From REEB95 sp035934995 (GTDB taxonomy: Bacteria; Pseudomonadota; Alphaproteobacteria; ATCC43930; CGMCC-115725), in NCBI GenBank assembly GCA_035934995.1, contig DASYXI010000036.1, positions 1 through 22,550 of the forward strand: a DNA stretch of 22,550 nt. Reading direction: 5' to 3'. Position numbers and translations under genes: made by a program. Shown one piece after another: positions 8,236 through 20,522 of this stretch (the first letter of the stretch is position 1; each line of letters begins with the position of its first letter). The notes under the pieces were generated by a model. That model was not told the DNA's origin and did no database searches. It saw only the letters and a program-made list of their open reading frames with translations.

Positions 8236-8708
8236 CGGAACTGGACCTTGATGATTTCGTAGGAGCGGGCGCCGCCGCGCGGCGTCGTGACTTCGACCGA
8301 GTCCGAAATGTTCTTGCCGATGAGGGCGCGCGCCAGCGGCGACGTCACCGACAGGCGGCCTTGCGCGATGTCGGCCTCGTCCTCGCCGACGATCTGGTAC
8401 ACGACCTTTTCGTCGGTCTCCTCGTCGGCGAGCGTCACGGTGGCGCCGAACTTCACCACCTTGCCGGACAGCTTCGAGACGTCGATGACCTCGGCGCGGG
8501 CGATCTTGTCTTCGAGTTCGATCACGCGGCCTTCGATAAAGCCCTGGCGTTCGCGCGCGGCGATGTATTCGGCATTTTCCGAAATGTCGCCATGATCGCG
8601 CGCCTCCGAGATGGCGCGGATGATCGCCGGCCGATCCACGGATTTGAGCCGTTTGAGCTCGTCCTGGAGGCGCGAAAAGCCGTCGCTGGTCATCGGTATC
8701 TTAGCCAT
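8232..8708 (-). CDS. greA: Transcription elongation factor GreA
   Basis: GreA enters the secondary channel of RNA polymerase and stimulates cleavage of backtracked transcripts. The product is 158 residues, the usual length. The N-terminal coiled coil carries the acidic tip DHGDISENAEY with D41 and E44, the residues that position the catalytic metal in E. coli GreA. The C-terminal globular domain ends with LSVTSPLARALIGKNISDSV and a TPRGGARSYEI strand. The ATG at 8708 is preceded by AGGA seven bases upstream, which favours it over an in-frame start five codons earlier. greA follows carB after 74 bases on the same strand, a carA-carB-greA order known from other Proteobacteria, and probably shares that transcript. 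Its stop codon lies inside the CTAG that also ends the convergent Lrp gene. Confidence 0.97.
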   Translation of the reverse strand: MAKIPMTSDGFSRLQDELKRLKSVDRPAIIRAISEARDHGDISENAEYIAARERQGFIEGRVIELEDKIARAEVIDVSKLSGKVVKFGATVTLADEETDEKVVYQIVGEDEADIAQGRLSVTSPLARALIGKNISDSVEVTTPRGGARSYEIIKVQFR

Positions 8709-8782
8709 GGGGAATCCTAGCAAGCTTTTACGGAATCGGCAAAAAGCCGGCTTTCCCTGCGATATCCGCGGGTTGGCCGGCG

Positions 8783-12034
<3,252 letters not shown>

Positions 12035-12038
12035 CGTC

Positions 12039-13199
12039 TCAGCTCTTCTGCTTTTCCATCAGCTTCACGAAGCGTTGGAAAAGATAGTGGCTGTCCTGCG
12101 GGCCAGGACTGGCTTCGGGATGATATTGCACCGAGAACACCGGCTTGCCTTTGAGGCGGATGCCTTCGTTACAGCCGTCGAACAACGAGACGTGCGAGAC
12201 CTCGGCTTCCTTGGGCAGCGTCTCGGGCAGCACGCAGAAGCCGTGGTTCTGGCTGGTGATCTCGACCTTGCCCGTTGCCAGGTCCTTGACGGGGTGATTG
12301 GCGCCGCGATGGCCGAGCGCCATCTTCCGCGTCTGGCCGCCGAGCGCGAGCGCGAGCAGTTGATGGCCGAGACAGATGCCGAACAGCGGCTTGCCCGATT
12401 TGACGAGTTCCTGGATCACCGGCACGGCATAGACGCCGGTCGCGGCCGGATCGCCGGGGCCGTTCGACAAAAAGATTCCATCGGGCTTATGCCGCATGAT
12501 GTCGTCGACGCTCGCGGTCGCCGGTACGACCGTGACGGCGCAACCTTCGCTCGCGAGCTGGCGCAGGATGTTGCGCTTGGCGCCGTAATCGACCGCGACG
12601 ACCTTGAAGCGCGGCTTGGCGAGCGTGCCGTAGCCGGTGCCGAGCGCCCACGCCGTCTCGTTCCACTGATAGCTTTGCCGGCACGACACCTCTTTCGCCA
12701 GATCCATGCCTTCGAGGCCGGGCCAAGCGCGCGCTTGCTTCAGCAGGTTATCGATGTCGAGCTTGCCGTTGGCGCGGTGCGCCAGCGTGCCGTTGGGCGC
12801 GCCGCCGTCGCGCACGCGCCGGGTCAACGCGCGGGTGTCAACGCCGGCCATGCCGACCAGGTCCATCTTTTTGAGCCAGGTGTCGAACGGCTGCGCCGCG
12901 CGCCAGTTCGACGGCGCCGTGATGTCCATACGCAACACCAGGCCGCGCGCCGGCGGCGTTACCGTCTCGATGTCCTCCACATTGGCGCCGACATTGCCGA
13001 TATGCGGGAAGGTGAAAGTGATGATCTGACCGGCATAGGACGGATCGGTCATGATCTCCTGATAGCCGGTCATGCTGGTGTTGAAGCAGACTTCGCCGAC
13101 TCGCACGCCCTCGGCGCCGACACCGCGTCCCCAAAAGACGCTGCCGTCGGCCAAGACCAATGCCGCAGTGGCGTCGGCGGGGCGAGCGTCCATGGTCAT
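12039..13199 (-). CDS. carA: Carbamoyl-phosphate synthase small subunit CarA
   Basis: CarA is the glutamine amidotransferase subunit: it hydrolyses glutamine and channels ammonia to CarB. The 386-residue product has the N-terminal CPSase small-subunit domain (VCFNTSMTGYQEIMTDPSY) and a class I glutamine amidotransferase domain. The latter has the nucleophile in GICLGHQ (C276), the family's SQNHGF segment, and the catalytic His and Glu of QYHPEA (H360, E362). The start is uncertain. ATG at 13199 and ATG at 13193 are two codons apart, and the frame stays open to 13247. I chose 13199 because it begins shortly before the conserved ALVLADGSVFWG strand; the GAGGG upstream is rather distant. It is the first gene of carA-carB-greA and diverges from yqeY. 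Confidence 0.97.
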   Translation of the reverse strand: MTMDARPADATAALVLADGSVFWGRGVGAEGVRVGEVCFNTSMTGYQEIMTDPSYAGQIITFTFPHIGNVGANVEDIETVTPPARGLVLRMDITAPSNWRAAQPFDTWLKKMDLVGMAGVDTRALTRRVRDGGAPNGTLAHRANGKLDIDNLLKQARAWPGLEGMDLAKEVSCRQSYQWNETAWALGTGYGTLAKPRFKVVAVDYGAKRNILRQLASEGCAVTVVPATASVDDIMRHKPDGIFLSNGPGDPAATGVYAVPVIQELVKSGKPLFGICLGHQLLALALGGQTRKMALGHRGANHPVKDLATGKVEITSQNHGFCVLPETLPKEAEVSHVSLFDGCNEGIRLKGKPVFSVQYHPEASPGPQDSHYLFQRFVKLMEKQKS

Positions 13200-13358
13200 A
13201 CCGATGATCGAACCCTCATGCGCGGAGTCGTCATCCGCTCGCGGCAAAACGCGCCGCAGGAAGCATCCGGCGGCGCGGCGGAACAGCGATCGGACTTGAA
13301 GACATTGAATTAGACCGCGGATAGGATGCCGTCAAGCGCCGCCGCCCGCGGCGACATC

Positions 13359-13364
13359 GGAGGA
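13359..13364 (+). promoter_or_regulatory. Strong Shine-Dalgarno that sets the yqeY start
   Basis: GGAGGA lies three bases before the ATG at 13368. It is one of the clearest ribosome binding sites in the window and rules in favour of this start over an in-frame start at 13326. Confidence 0.8.
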
Positions 13365-13367
13365 CAG

Positions 13368-13820
13368 ATGTTGCGCGACCGCTTCACCGAAGCCCTCAAA
13401 GAGGCGATGAAGAGCAGGGAGGACCTCACGGTTTCAACCGTGCGGCTGATCCTGGCGCGGCTCAAGGAAAAGGACATCGAGGCGCGGCCCAAGCTCGACC
13501 GCATCGACGACGTCGCGATCCAGCAGATGCTCCAGCAGATGATCAAGCAGCGGCGCGAGTCGATTGAGCTCTATGAAAAGGGCAACCGGCCCGAGCTCGT
13601 CGCCAAGGAAAAGGGCGAGATCGCGATTATCGAGCGCTTCCTGCCCAAGCAAATGACCGGTGCCGAGCTCGAATCGGCGGTCCGGGACACCATCAAGGAG
13701 ACCGGCGCCGCCGGGATCAAGGACATGGGCAAGGTGATGGCGGCGCTGAAAACCAAATACGCCGGCCAACTCGATCCGGCGGCGGCCAGCCAGGCCGTGA
13801 AAAAGTTGCTCACAGGGTGA
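13368..13820 (+). CDS. yqeY: GatB/YqeY domain protein
   Basis: The 150-residue product begins MLRDRFTEALKEAMKSRE and is almost entirely helical, matching the free-standing YqeY family in length and layout. The N-terminal part contains STVRLILARLKEKDIEARPK; the C-terminal part has FLPKQMTGAELESAVRDTI and GIKDMGKVMAALKTKYAGQ, as in the tail domain of GatB. In GatB this domain contacts tRNA in the Asp/Glu-tRNA amidotransferase. The role of the free protein is not settled, though a tRNA-related task is usual. It is the first gene of a rightward yqeY-dnaG-rpoD set, a known variant of the macromolecular-synthesis operon, and diverges from carA. The 107 bases to dnaG hold a hairpin but no T-run terminator. 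Confidence 0.93.
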   Translation: MLRDRFTEALKEAMKSREDLTVSTVRLILARLKEKDIEARPKLDRIDDVAIQQMLQQMIKQRRESIELYEKGNRPELVAKEKGEIAIIERFLPKQMTGAELESAVRDTIKETGAAGIKDMGKVMAALKTKYAGQLDPAAASQAVKKLLTG

Positions 13821-13873
13821 GGGATAAGCCGCAGCGGACGGTTTCTCGCGCCCAGCGGCTGCGGTAGAATTGC

Positions 13874-13889
13874 CGGCGATTCGTCGCCG
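13874..13889 (+). promoter_or_regulatory. UUCG-capped hairpin between yqeY and dnaG
   Basis: CGGCGA and TCGCCG form a perfect six-base-pair stem closed by the very stable tetraloop TTCG. It lies 38 bases before the dnaG start and is not followed by a T-run, so it is not a classical intrinsic terminator. It may act in mRNA processing or stability between the two genes, by analogy with the processing site and terminator between rpsU and dnaG of E. coli. Confidence 0.5.
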
Positions 13890-13927
13890 AAATGCCGGCG
13901 CCGAGTCGACCACAGACTGTAGGCTCG

Positions 13928-15808
13928 ATGGCTTTCCCGCCCCGTTTCCTCGACGAGTTGCGCCATCGGATTTCGCTTGCCGAAGTCGTCGGTCGGCGCG
14001 TCAAGCTGACGCGGCGCGGCCGCGAGTTCACCGGCCTGTGTCCGTTCCACAACGAAAAGACGCCGTCGTTCTCGGTGGTCGAAGAGAAGGGCTTCTATCA
14101 CTGCTTCGGATGCGGTGCGCATGGCGACGTCATCGGCTTTCTCATGCAGACCGAGAACTTGGCATTTCCGGAAGCGGTCGAGCAGTTGGCGCACCGCGCC
14201 GGACTCGAGGTTCCCAAGGCGACGCCGGAAGAACGCCAGCGCGCCGAACGCGCGGCGACGCTGCAAGGCGCAATGGAAGCCGCCTGCGCGTTCTTCGAGG
14301 CGCAGCTGCGCGCGCCTGAAGGCCGCCCCGCGCGCGAGTATCTGTCGAACCGCGGCCTCGACGAGGCGGCGCTTAAGCGCTTCCGTCTCGGCTACGCGCC
14401 CGACGGACGCGAGGCTTTGAAGCGCGCGCTCGGCGGCAAGTTTCCCGAGCCGCTGCTGATCGAAGCGGGGCTGATCCATCAGTCGGACGACGGCCGCGCG
14501 CCGTTCGATTATTTCCGCAACCGCGTGATGTTTCCGATCGGCGATCGCGGCGGCCGAATCATCGCGTTCGGTGGCCGCGTCATTGGCGATGGCCAGCCGA
14601 AATATCTCAATTCGCCGGAAACGCCGCTCTTCGCCAAAGGCCGCACGCTTTACGGCTGGGCGGCGGCCCGCGCCGCGGCCGCGCGCGACGAAACCGCGAT
14701 TGTCGCCGAAGGTTATATGGATGTGATCGCGCTACAACGCGCCGGCTTCGGCACGGCGGTCGCGCCGCTTGGCACGGCGCTCACCGAAAGCCAGATCGAA
14801 GAGCTGTGGCGTCTCGCGCCCGAGCCGATCTTATGCTTCGACGGCGACGCTGCCGGCCAGCGCGCGGCTGCGCGTGCGCTCGATCGCGCGTTGCCGCTGC
14901 TCAAGCCGGGGCACAGTTTGCGCTTTGCCGTCCTGCCGGCGGGCGATGATCCCGACACGTTGATCCGCCGCCAGGGCGCGGCGGCGATGCGCTCGGTTCT
15001 CGATGCGGCGTCGCCGTTAGCCGAGATGCTGTGGGCAATCGAGAAGTCCGCCGGTCCGCTCCAGACGCCCGAGCAGCGCGCGGCGCTGCGCACGCGGCTG
15101 CGCGAGCGTGTGCGCCGCATCGCCGAGCGCTCGGTTCAGCAAGAGTACGTCAAGTATTTTGCCGAGCGTCTGTCGCCGCCGGTCGATACGCGACGCCAGA
15201 TGCCGCGGTTTGGTCGTGCCGGCGGCGGTTGGCGGATCGTGCCGGCGCGGCGCGACCGGCTGCGGCGCCCGTTCCTCGGTGCGGCCGATTGGTTCGGCCA
15301 GGAACCGACCCGGGCGCCCGATCCGGAAAATCAGTTGCCGGCGCTCGGCGAAATCTTGCTCGCCTACGTGCTCAATCACCCCTTTTTATTGGCCGAAGCC
15401 GCTGAAGAACTTGCGCAATTTGATCTTCCCGGCGCCGGAAAACTTGACAGTCTTTCCCGCAAAATCTTAGAACTGCACCAGCGCAATCCCGCCCTTGACG
15501 CCGAGACCTTGAAAGGCCACCTAACTCGCGATGGATTCGGGCCCGTGGTGGAACGAATCCTCTCTCCGCGCGTCTTGGAATTTGCCCGTTTTGCGAGGGC
15601 CGATGCGGATGTCGAAGCGGTGCGATCGGGGTGGGTCGACATCAAACGGCGGTACGAACAGCAGTGCCTTTTGACGCAGATTGCCGAAGCAGAACGCAGC
15701 CTCGCCGTCGACACCAGCGAGGAAACCCTCGCGCGCCTACGGCATCTCCAGGAGATGCTCCATGCGAGCCAGGCGAAGGATGACGATGTGAGCGGCGATC
15801 TGGGTTGA
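13928..15808 (+). CDS. dnaG: DNA primase DnaG
   Basis: DnaG synthesises RNA primers at the replication fork and binds the replicative helicase. The 626-residue product has the N-terminal CHC2 zinc-binding domain with C38, H41, C59 and C62 (CPFHNEKTPSFSV, then FYHCFGCGAHGDVIGF). The catalytic core carries the TOPRIM motifs VAEGYMDVIAL (E261) and CFDGDAAGQRAA (D305, D307), and the C-terminal domain binds helicase. The ATG at 13928 is twelve codons inside the longest open frame and starts the conserved FPPRFLDELRHRISL segment. It is the middle gene of yqeY-dnaG-rpoD. Codon choice changes over about 15375-15600, where TTA, CTA, CTT and ACT cluster; this stretch holds a promoter candidate for rpoD. 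Confidence 0.97.
   Translation: MAFPPRFLDELRHRISLAEVVGRRVKLTRRGREFTGLCPFHNEKTPSFSVVEEKGFYHCFGCGAHGDVIGFLMQTENLAFPEAVEQLAHRAGLEVPKATPEERQRAERAATLQGAMEAACAFFEAQLRAPEGRPAREYLSNRGLDEAALKRFRLGYAPDGREALKRALGGKFPEPLLIEAGLIHQSDDGRAPFDYFRNRVMFPIGDRGGRIIAFGGRVIGDGQPKYLNSPETPLFAKGRTLYGWAAARAAAARDETAIVAEGYMDVIALQRAGFGTAVAPLGTALTESQIEELWRLAPEPILCFDGDAAGQRAAARALDRALPLLKPGHSLRFAVLPAGDDPDTLIRRQGAAAMRSVLDAASPLAEMLWAIEKSAGPLQTPEQRAALRTRLRERVRRIAERSVQQEYVKYFAERLSPPVDTRRQMPRFGRAGGGWRIVPARRDRLRRPFLGAADWFGQEPTRAPDPENQLPALGEILLAYVLNHPFLLAEAAEELAQFDLPGAGKLDSLSRKILELHQRNPALDAETLKGHLTRDGFGPVVERILSPRVLEFARFARADADVEAVRSGWVDIKRRYEQQCLLTQIAEAERSLAVDTSEETLARLRHLQEMLHASQAKDDDVSGDLG
15443..15475 (+). promoter_or_regulatory. 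RpoH-type promoter candidate inside dnaG
   Basis: CTTGAC (15443-15448) is followed after exactly 17 bases by CTTAGAACTG (15466-15475). As I recall it, the alphaproteobacterial heat-shock sigma (RpoH) consensus is CTTGAC, 17 bases, CYTATVTNNG, which this matches fully in the first box and at six of eight fixed positions in the second. The same stretch holds a perfect TTGACA at 15444 with TAGAAC 18 bases on, so a sigma-70 reading is also possible. It lies about 370 bases upstream of rpoD, where E. coli has its own heat-shock promoter within dnaG. Confidence 0.45.
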
Positions 15809-15846
15809 GCGGCGACAGATTTTAAATGACGCGAAGGCGAACCGAC

Positions 15847-17820
<1,974 letters not shown>

Positions 17821-17831
17821 TGACGGGACTC

Positions 17832-17860
17832 GGGCCCGCCGCTTACATTGGCGCGGGCCC
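17832..17860 (+). repeat. GGGCCCGC inverted repeat overlapping the tRNA 5' end
   Basis: GGGCCCGC at 17832-17839 is complementary to GCGGGCCC at 17853-17860, the latter including the first six bases of the tRNA. The left arm also repeats the tRNA 5' acceptor strand GGGCCCG exactly, so in a transcript reading through from rpoD it could pair with either acceptor strand. There is no T-run, so I do not call it a terminator. Confidence 0.6.
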
Positions 17861-17930
17861 GTAGTTCAGCGGTTAGAACGCGCCGCTCATAACGGTGTAG
17901 TCGCAGGTTCGAATCCTGCCGGGCCCACCA
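17855..17930 (+). tRNA. tRNA with CAT anticodon, probably tRNA-Ile2 (lysidine type)
   Basis: The 76 bases fold as a complete cloverleaf. The acceptor stem is GGGCCCG with CGGGCCC; the D stem GTTC/GAAC encloses an eight-base loop; the anticodon stem CGCCG/CGGTG has the loop CTCATAA; the T stem GCAGG/CCTGC has the loop TTCGAAT; discriminator A is followed by an encoded CCA. Anticodon CAT fits elongator Met, initiator Met or Ile2. The C4-G69 and C5-G68 pairs are those the lysidine synthetase TilS selects in E. coli tRNA-Ile2, while tRNA-Met has U4 and A5 there, so I favour Ile2, which reads AUA. The initiator is unlikely because base pair 1-72 is intact and the anticodon stem lacks three consecutive G-C pairs. 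It sits between rpoD and ettA. Confidence 0.93.
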
Positions 17931-17978
17931 CGCTTCACTCTCCAAGCCGTGCGCTTTCCACCCCTCGCCGGAGTTTCC

Positions 17979-19661
17979 ATGCCCGCCTATCAGTACATCT
18001 ATGTGATGAAAGGTCTGAGTAAGACCTTTCCCGGCGGCCGCGAGGTGCTGAAGGACATCTGGCTGTCGTTCCTGCCTGGCGCCAAGATCGGCGTGCTCGG
18101 CGCCAACGGTGCGGGCAAATCCACGCTGTTGCGCATCATGGCCGGTCTCGACCAGGACTTTGCTGGCGAGGCCTGGGCCGCCGAAGGCGTTACGGTTGGC
18201 TACCTGTCGCAGGAGCCGACACTCGATGCCAAAAAGACGGTAGCCGGCAACGTCACCGACGGCCTTGGCGCGATCCGGTCGCTGCTCGAGCGCTTCGAGG
18301 CGGTCAGCACCAAGCTGGGCGAAAATCTGTCCGACGACGAAATGAACACGTTGCTCGCCGAGCAGGCCGAGCTCCAGGAAAAAATCGACGCGGTCAACGG
18401 CTGGGAACTCGAACGCACGGTCGACATCGCCATGGACGCGTTGCGTTGTCCGCCCGGCGATTCCGACGTCGCCAAGCTTTCGGGTGGCGAGCGCCGCCGT
18501 GTCGCGCTGTGCCGCTTGCTGCTGCAAAAGCCCGACCTGCTCTTGCTCGATGAGCCCACCAATCACCTCGACGCGGAATCGGTAGCCTGGCTGCAGCGCT
18601 TCCTGGCGGATTATCCCGGCACCGTGGTCACGGTAACGCATGACCGCTACTTCCTCGACGAGGTTGCCGGCTGGATTCTCGAGCTCGACCGCGGCCAGGG
18701 CATTCCCTATCAGGGCAACTATTCCGGCTGGCTCGAACAGAAGCAGAAGCGGCTGGAGCAGGAAGGCAGGCAGGAAGCCGCGCGTCAGCGCACGCTCCAA
18801 CGCGAGCTTGAATGGGTGAAGCAGAGCCCGCGCGCCCGTCAGGCCAAGAGCAAGGCGCGGCTTTCGGCCTATGAGAGTCTGGTCTCGCAAAGCCGCGAGA
18901 AGGCGCCGGAAACCGCCCAGATCGTGCTGCCGCCGGGACCCCGGCTCGGCGAAAGCGTCATCGAAGCTAGCAATCTGACCAAGGGTTACGGCGACAATCT
19001 GCTGATCGAGGATCTGTCGTTCCGTCTACCACCCGGCGGCATCGTCGGCGTCATTGGACCGAACGGCGCCGGCAAGACGACGTTGTTCCGCATGATCGTC
19101 GGCCAGGAGAAGCCCGACTCCGGCGCCTTGCGGCTCGGCGAGACCGTCAAGCTCGGCTATGTCGATCAGAGCCGCGACGCGCTCGATCCCAACAAGTCGG
19201 TGTTCGAAGAGATTTCAGGCGGTGCCGACGAGATCGATCTCGGTCGCCGCAAGATGCCGGCGCGCGCCTATTGCGCCTTGTTCAATTTCCGCGGACCGGA
19301 CCAGCAGAAGAAGACCGGGCAGATCTCGGGCGGCGAGCGCAATCGGGTGCACTTGGCCAAGATGCTCAAGACCGGCGCCAACGTCATTCTGCTCGACGAG
19401 CCGACCAACGATCTCGATGTCGACACGTTGCGCGCGCTCGAAGAGGCGCTGCTCGAATTTCCGGGCTGCGCCGTCGTCGTCAGCCACGACCGCTGGTTTC
19501 TCGACCGCATCGCCACGCACATCCTGGCCTTCGAAGGCATGAGCCAGGCCGTTTGGTTCGAAGGCAACTACGCCGATTATGTCGCCGATTGGAAGCGCCG
19601 CGTCGGCGCCGCCGCCGATCAGCCGCACCGGATCCGCTACAAGCCGCTGACGCGGACCTAG
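17979..19661 (+). CDS. ettA: Energy-dependent translational throttle protein EttA
   Basis: EttA is an ABC-F ATPase that binds the ribosomal E site and restrains the first peptide bond when ATP is low. The 560-residue product has two ABC domains and no membrane segments. Walker A loops are GANGAGKST (41-49) and GPNGAGKTT (360-368), signatures are KLSGGERRRVAL and ISGGERNRVHL, and Walker B segments are LLLLDEPTNHLD and ILLDEPTNDLD. The charged linker between them (residues about 245-310) is the ribosome-contacting arm. The start YQYIYVMKGLSKTFPGG and the end HRIRYKPL are characteristic of EttA rather than other ABC-F proteins. GGAG lies five bases before the ATG at 17979, favouring it over an in-frame start at 17949. 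It begins 48 bases after the tRNA with no obvious promoter of its own. Confidence 0.96.
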   Translation: MPAYQYIYVMKGLSKTFPGGREVLKDIWLSFLPGAKIGVLGANGAGKSTLLRIMAGLDQDFAGEAWAAEGVTVGYLSQEPTLDAKKTVAGNVTDGLGAIRSLLERFEAVSTKLGENLSDDEMNTLLAEQAELQEKIDAVNGWELERTVDIAMDALRCPPGDSDVAKLSGGERRRVALCRLLLQKPDLLLLDEPTNHLDAESVAWLQRFLADYPGTVVTVTHDRYFLDEVAGWILELDRGQGIPYQGNYSGWLEQKQKRLEQEGRQEAARQRTLQRELEWVKQSPRARQAKSKARLSAYESLVSQSREKAPETAQIVLPPGPRLGESVIEASNLTKGYGDNLLIEDLSFRLPPGGIVGVIGPNGAGKTTLFRMIVGQEKPDSGALRLGETVKLGYVDQSRDALDPNKSVFEEISGGADEIDLGRRKMPARAYCALFNFRGPDQQKKTGQISGGERNRVHLAKMLKTGANVILLDEPTNDLDVDTLRALEEALLEFPGCAVVVSHDRWFLDRIATHILAFEGMSQAVWFEGNYADYVADWKRRVGAAADQPHRIRYKPLTRT

Positions 19662-20329
19662 GGTTTAGTGGTCTGCGCCTGGCCGGGTGCCAACGGGCCG
19701 CCGGTGGCGGAGCCGGCCCCGTCGGCGAGGCGCTGTCTCAATTGCTGGTTCAACCCGGCGACGGTTCCGCCATCGCGTTGGATGGCGGAGGCGATCTCCT
19801 CGCGCTCGGTCAGCGCCATGCTGACGCCTTCAACCTCGACGTCGACGATTTTGAGATCGTCGCTCACCTTGTCCACGTGCCAATAGATGGTGGTTGCCGG
19901 CGCGCCGTTGGTGTGGATCAGCTCGCTCGTGACGACGTAGCTGGTCGGGCTTTCAGTCCGCGCGCCCGTCACCTTGACAGCCTCGCCGCTATAATTCTTG
20001 AAGCGGTCGGCATAGGTCCGCACGACCCATTGCGCGAAGAGTTGGCTGAACTGGTTACGGTCCTGATCACTCGCGGTCAGCCAGTAGCGGCCGAGCACGA
20101 AACGGGCGATCCGCGGGATGTCGAACCCGGTCTGCAAGAGCGTGCTGAAGCGCTGTTCGCGCTCGGCATCCGACATCTGCGGATTTCTCAGCATCGTCAT
20201 CGCCTGCTGCACCAGCCCGTCGACAAAAGCCTTTGGATCGGTTTGCGCCGCACGGGTCGGTGCGGTCCAAAGCAGCAGAGCTGCAGCCACGATGAGGACA
20301 GAAAGAGAACGGCGGGACGTGATCAGCAT
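19658..20329 (-). CDS. MlaC/Ttg2D-type periplasmic lipid-carrier protein
   Basis: The 223-residue protein begins with a clear Sec signal peptide: MLITSRRSLSVLIVAAALLL, ending near APTRAA before QTDP. The mature part matches the MlaC/Ttg2D family: FSTLLQTGFDIPRIARFVLG, then a WLTASDQDRNQFSQLFAQWV helix and DLKIVDVEVEGVSMALTERE near residue 170. MlaC shuttles phospholipids between the outer-membrane and inner-membrane complexes. A related subfamily (HpnM) travels with hopanoid genes, but neither mla nor hopanoid genes are visible here, so the exact cargo is open. The gene stands alone in the window, with a good ribosome site (AGGGGG) before its ATG. Its stop codon shares a CTAG with the end of convergent ettA, and it diverges from metF. 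Confidence 0.9.
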   Translation of the reverse strand: MLITSRRSLSVLIVAAALLLWTAPTRAAQTDPKAFVDGLVQQAMTMLRNPQMSDAEREQRFSTLLQTGFDIPRIARFVLGRYWLTASDQDRNQFSQLFAQWVVRTYADRFKNYSGEAVKVTGARTESPTSYVVTSELIHTNGAPATTIYWHVDKVSDDLKIVDVEVEGVSMALTEREEIASAIQRDGGTVAGLNQQLRQRLADGAGSATGGPLAPGQAQTTKP

Positions 20330-20384
20330 GAGCCCCCTCTCGAATCAGCCGACATTCGGCGCCTCGCAACGGCGTTTTGCCGCG

Positions 20385-20414
20385 AGCATAGGGCGGTGCC
20401 GTTGTGGCCGACAA
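20385..20414 (-). promoter_or_regulatory. Sigma-70-type promoter candidate for the MlaC-like gene
   Basis: On the reverse strand TTGTCG (20414-20409) and TATGCT (20390-20385) are separated by 18 bases. Each matches four of six consensus positions. The -10 box lies about 55 bases upstream of the start codon. This is a pattern match only. Confidence 0.3.
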
Positions 20415-20522
20415 GGGGCCGCTCTGCGCCGGGCGGGGTCGCATTTTTGGCGCTAGACGCGCTATGGTGCAGAACGCTATCCACAGTGGGATTCTGCCCA
20501 TTTTCCAGGGTATTTTGGAGCG

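Noticed and set aside
8743..8754. Palindrome AAAGCCGGCTTT between carB and greA, considered as a terminator
   Set aside because: A perfect palindrome without a loop cannot form a good hairpin, and termination here would cut off greA. The signal is too weak.
13829..13864. CCGCAGC and GCTGCGG arms after yqeY, considered as an intrinsic terminator
   Set aside because: The stem is seven pairs with a 22-base loop and no following T-run. The UUCG hairpin just downstream is a better candidate structure.
20330..20522. SAM-II, SAH or cobalamin riboswitch upstream of metF
   Set aside because: I looked for the conserved cores on the forward strand and found none that I could support.
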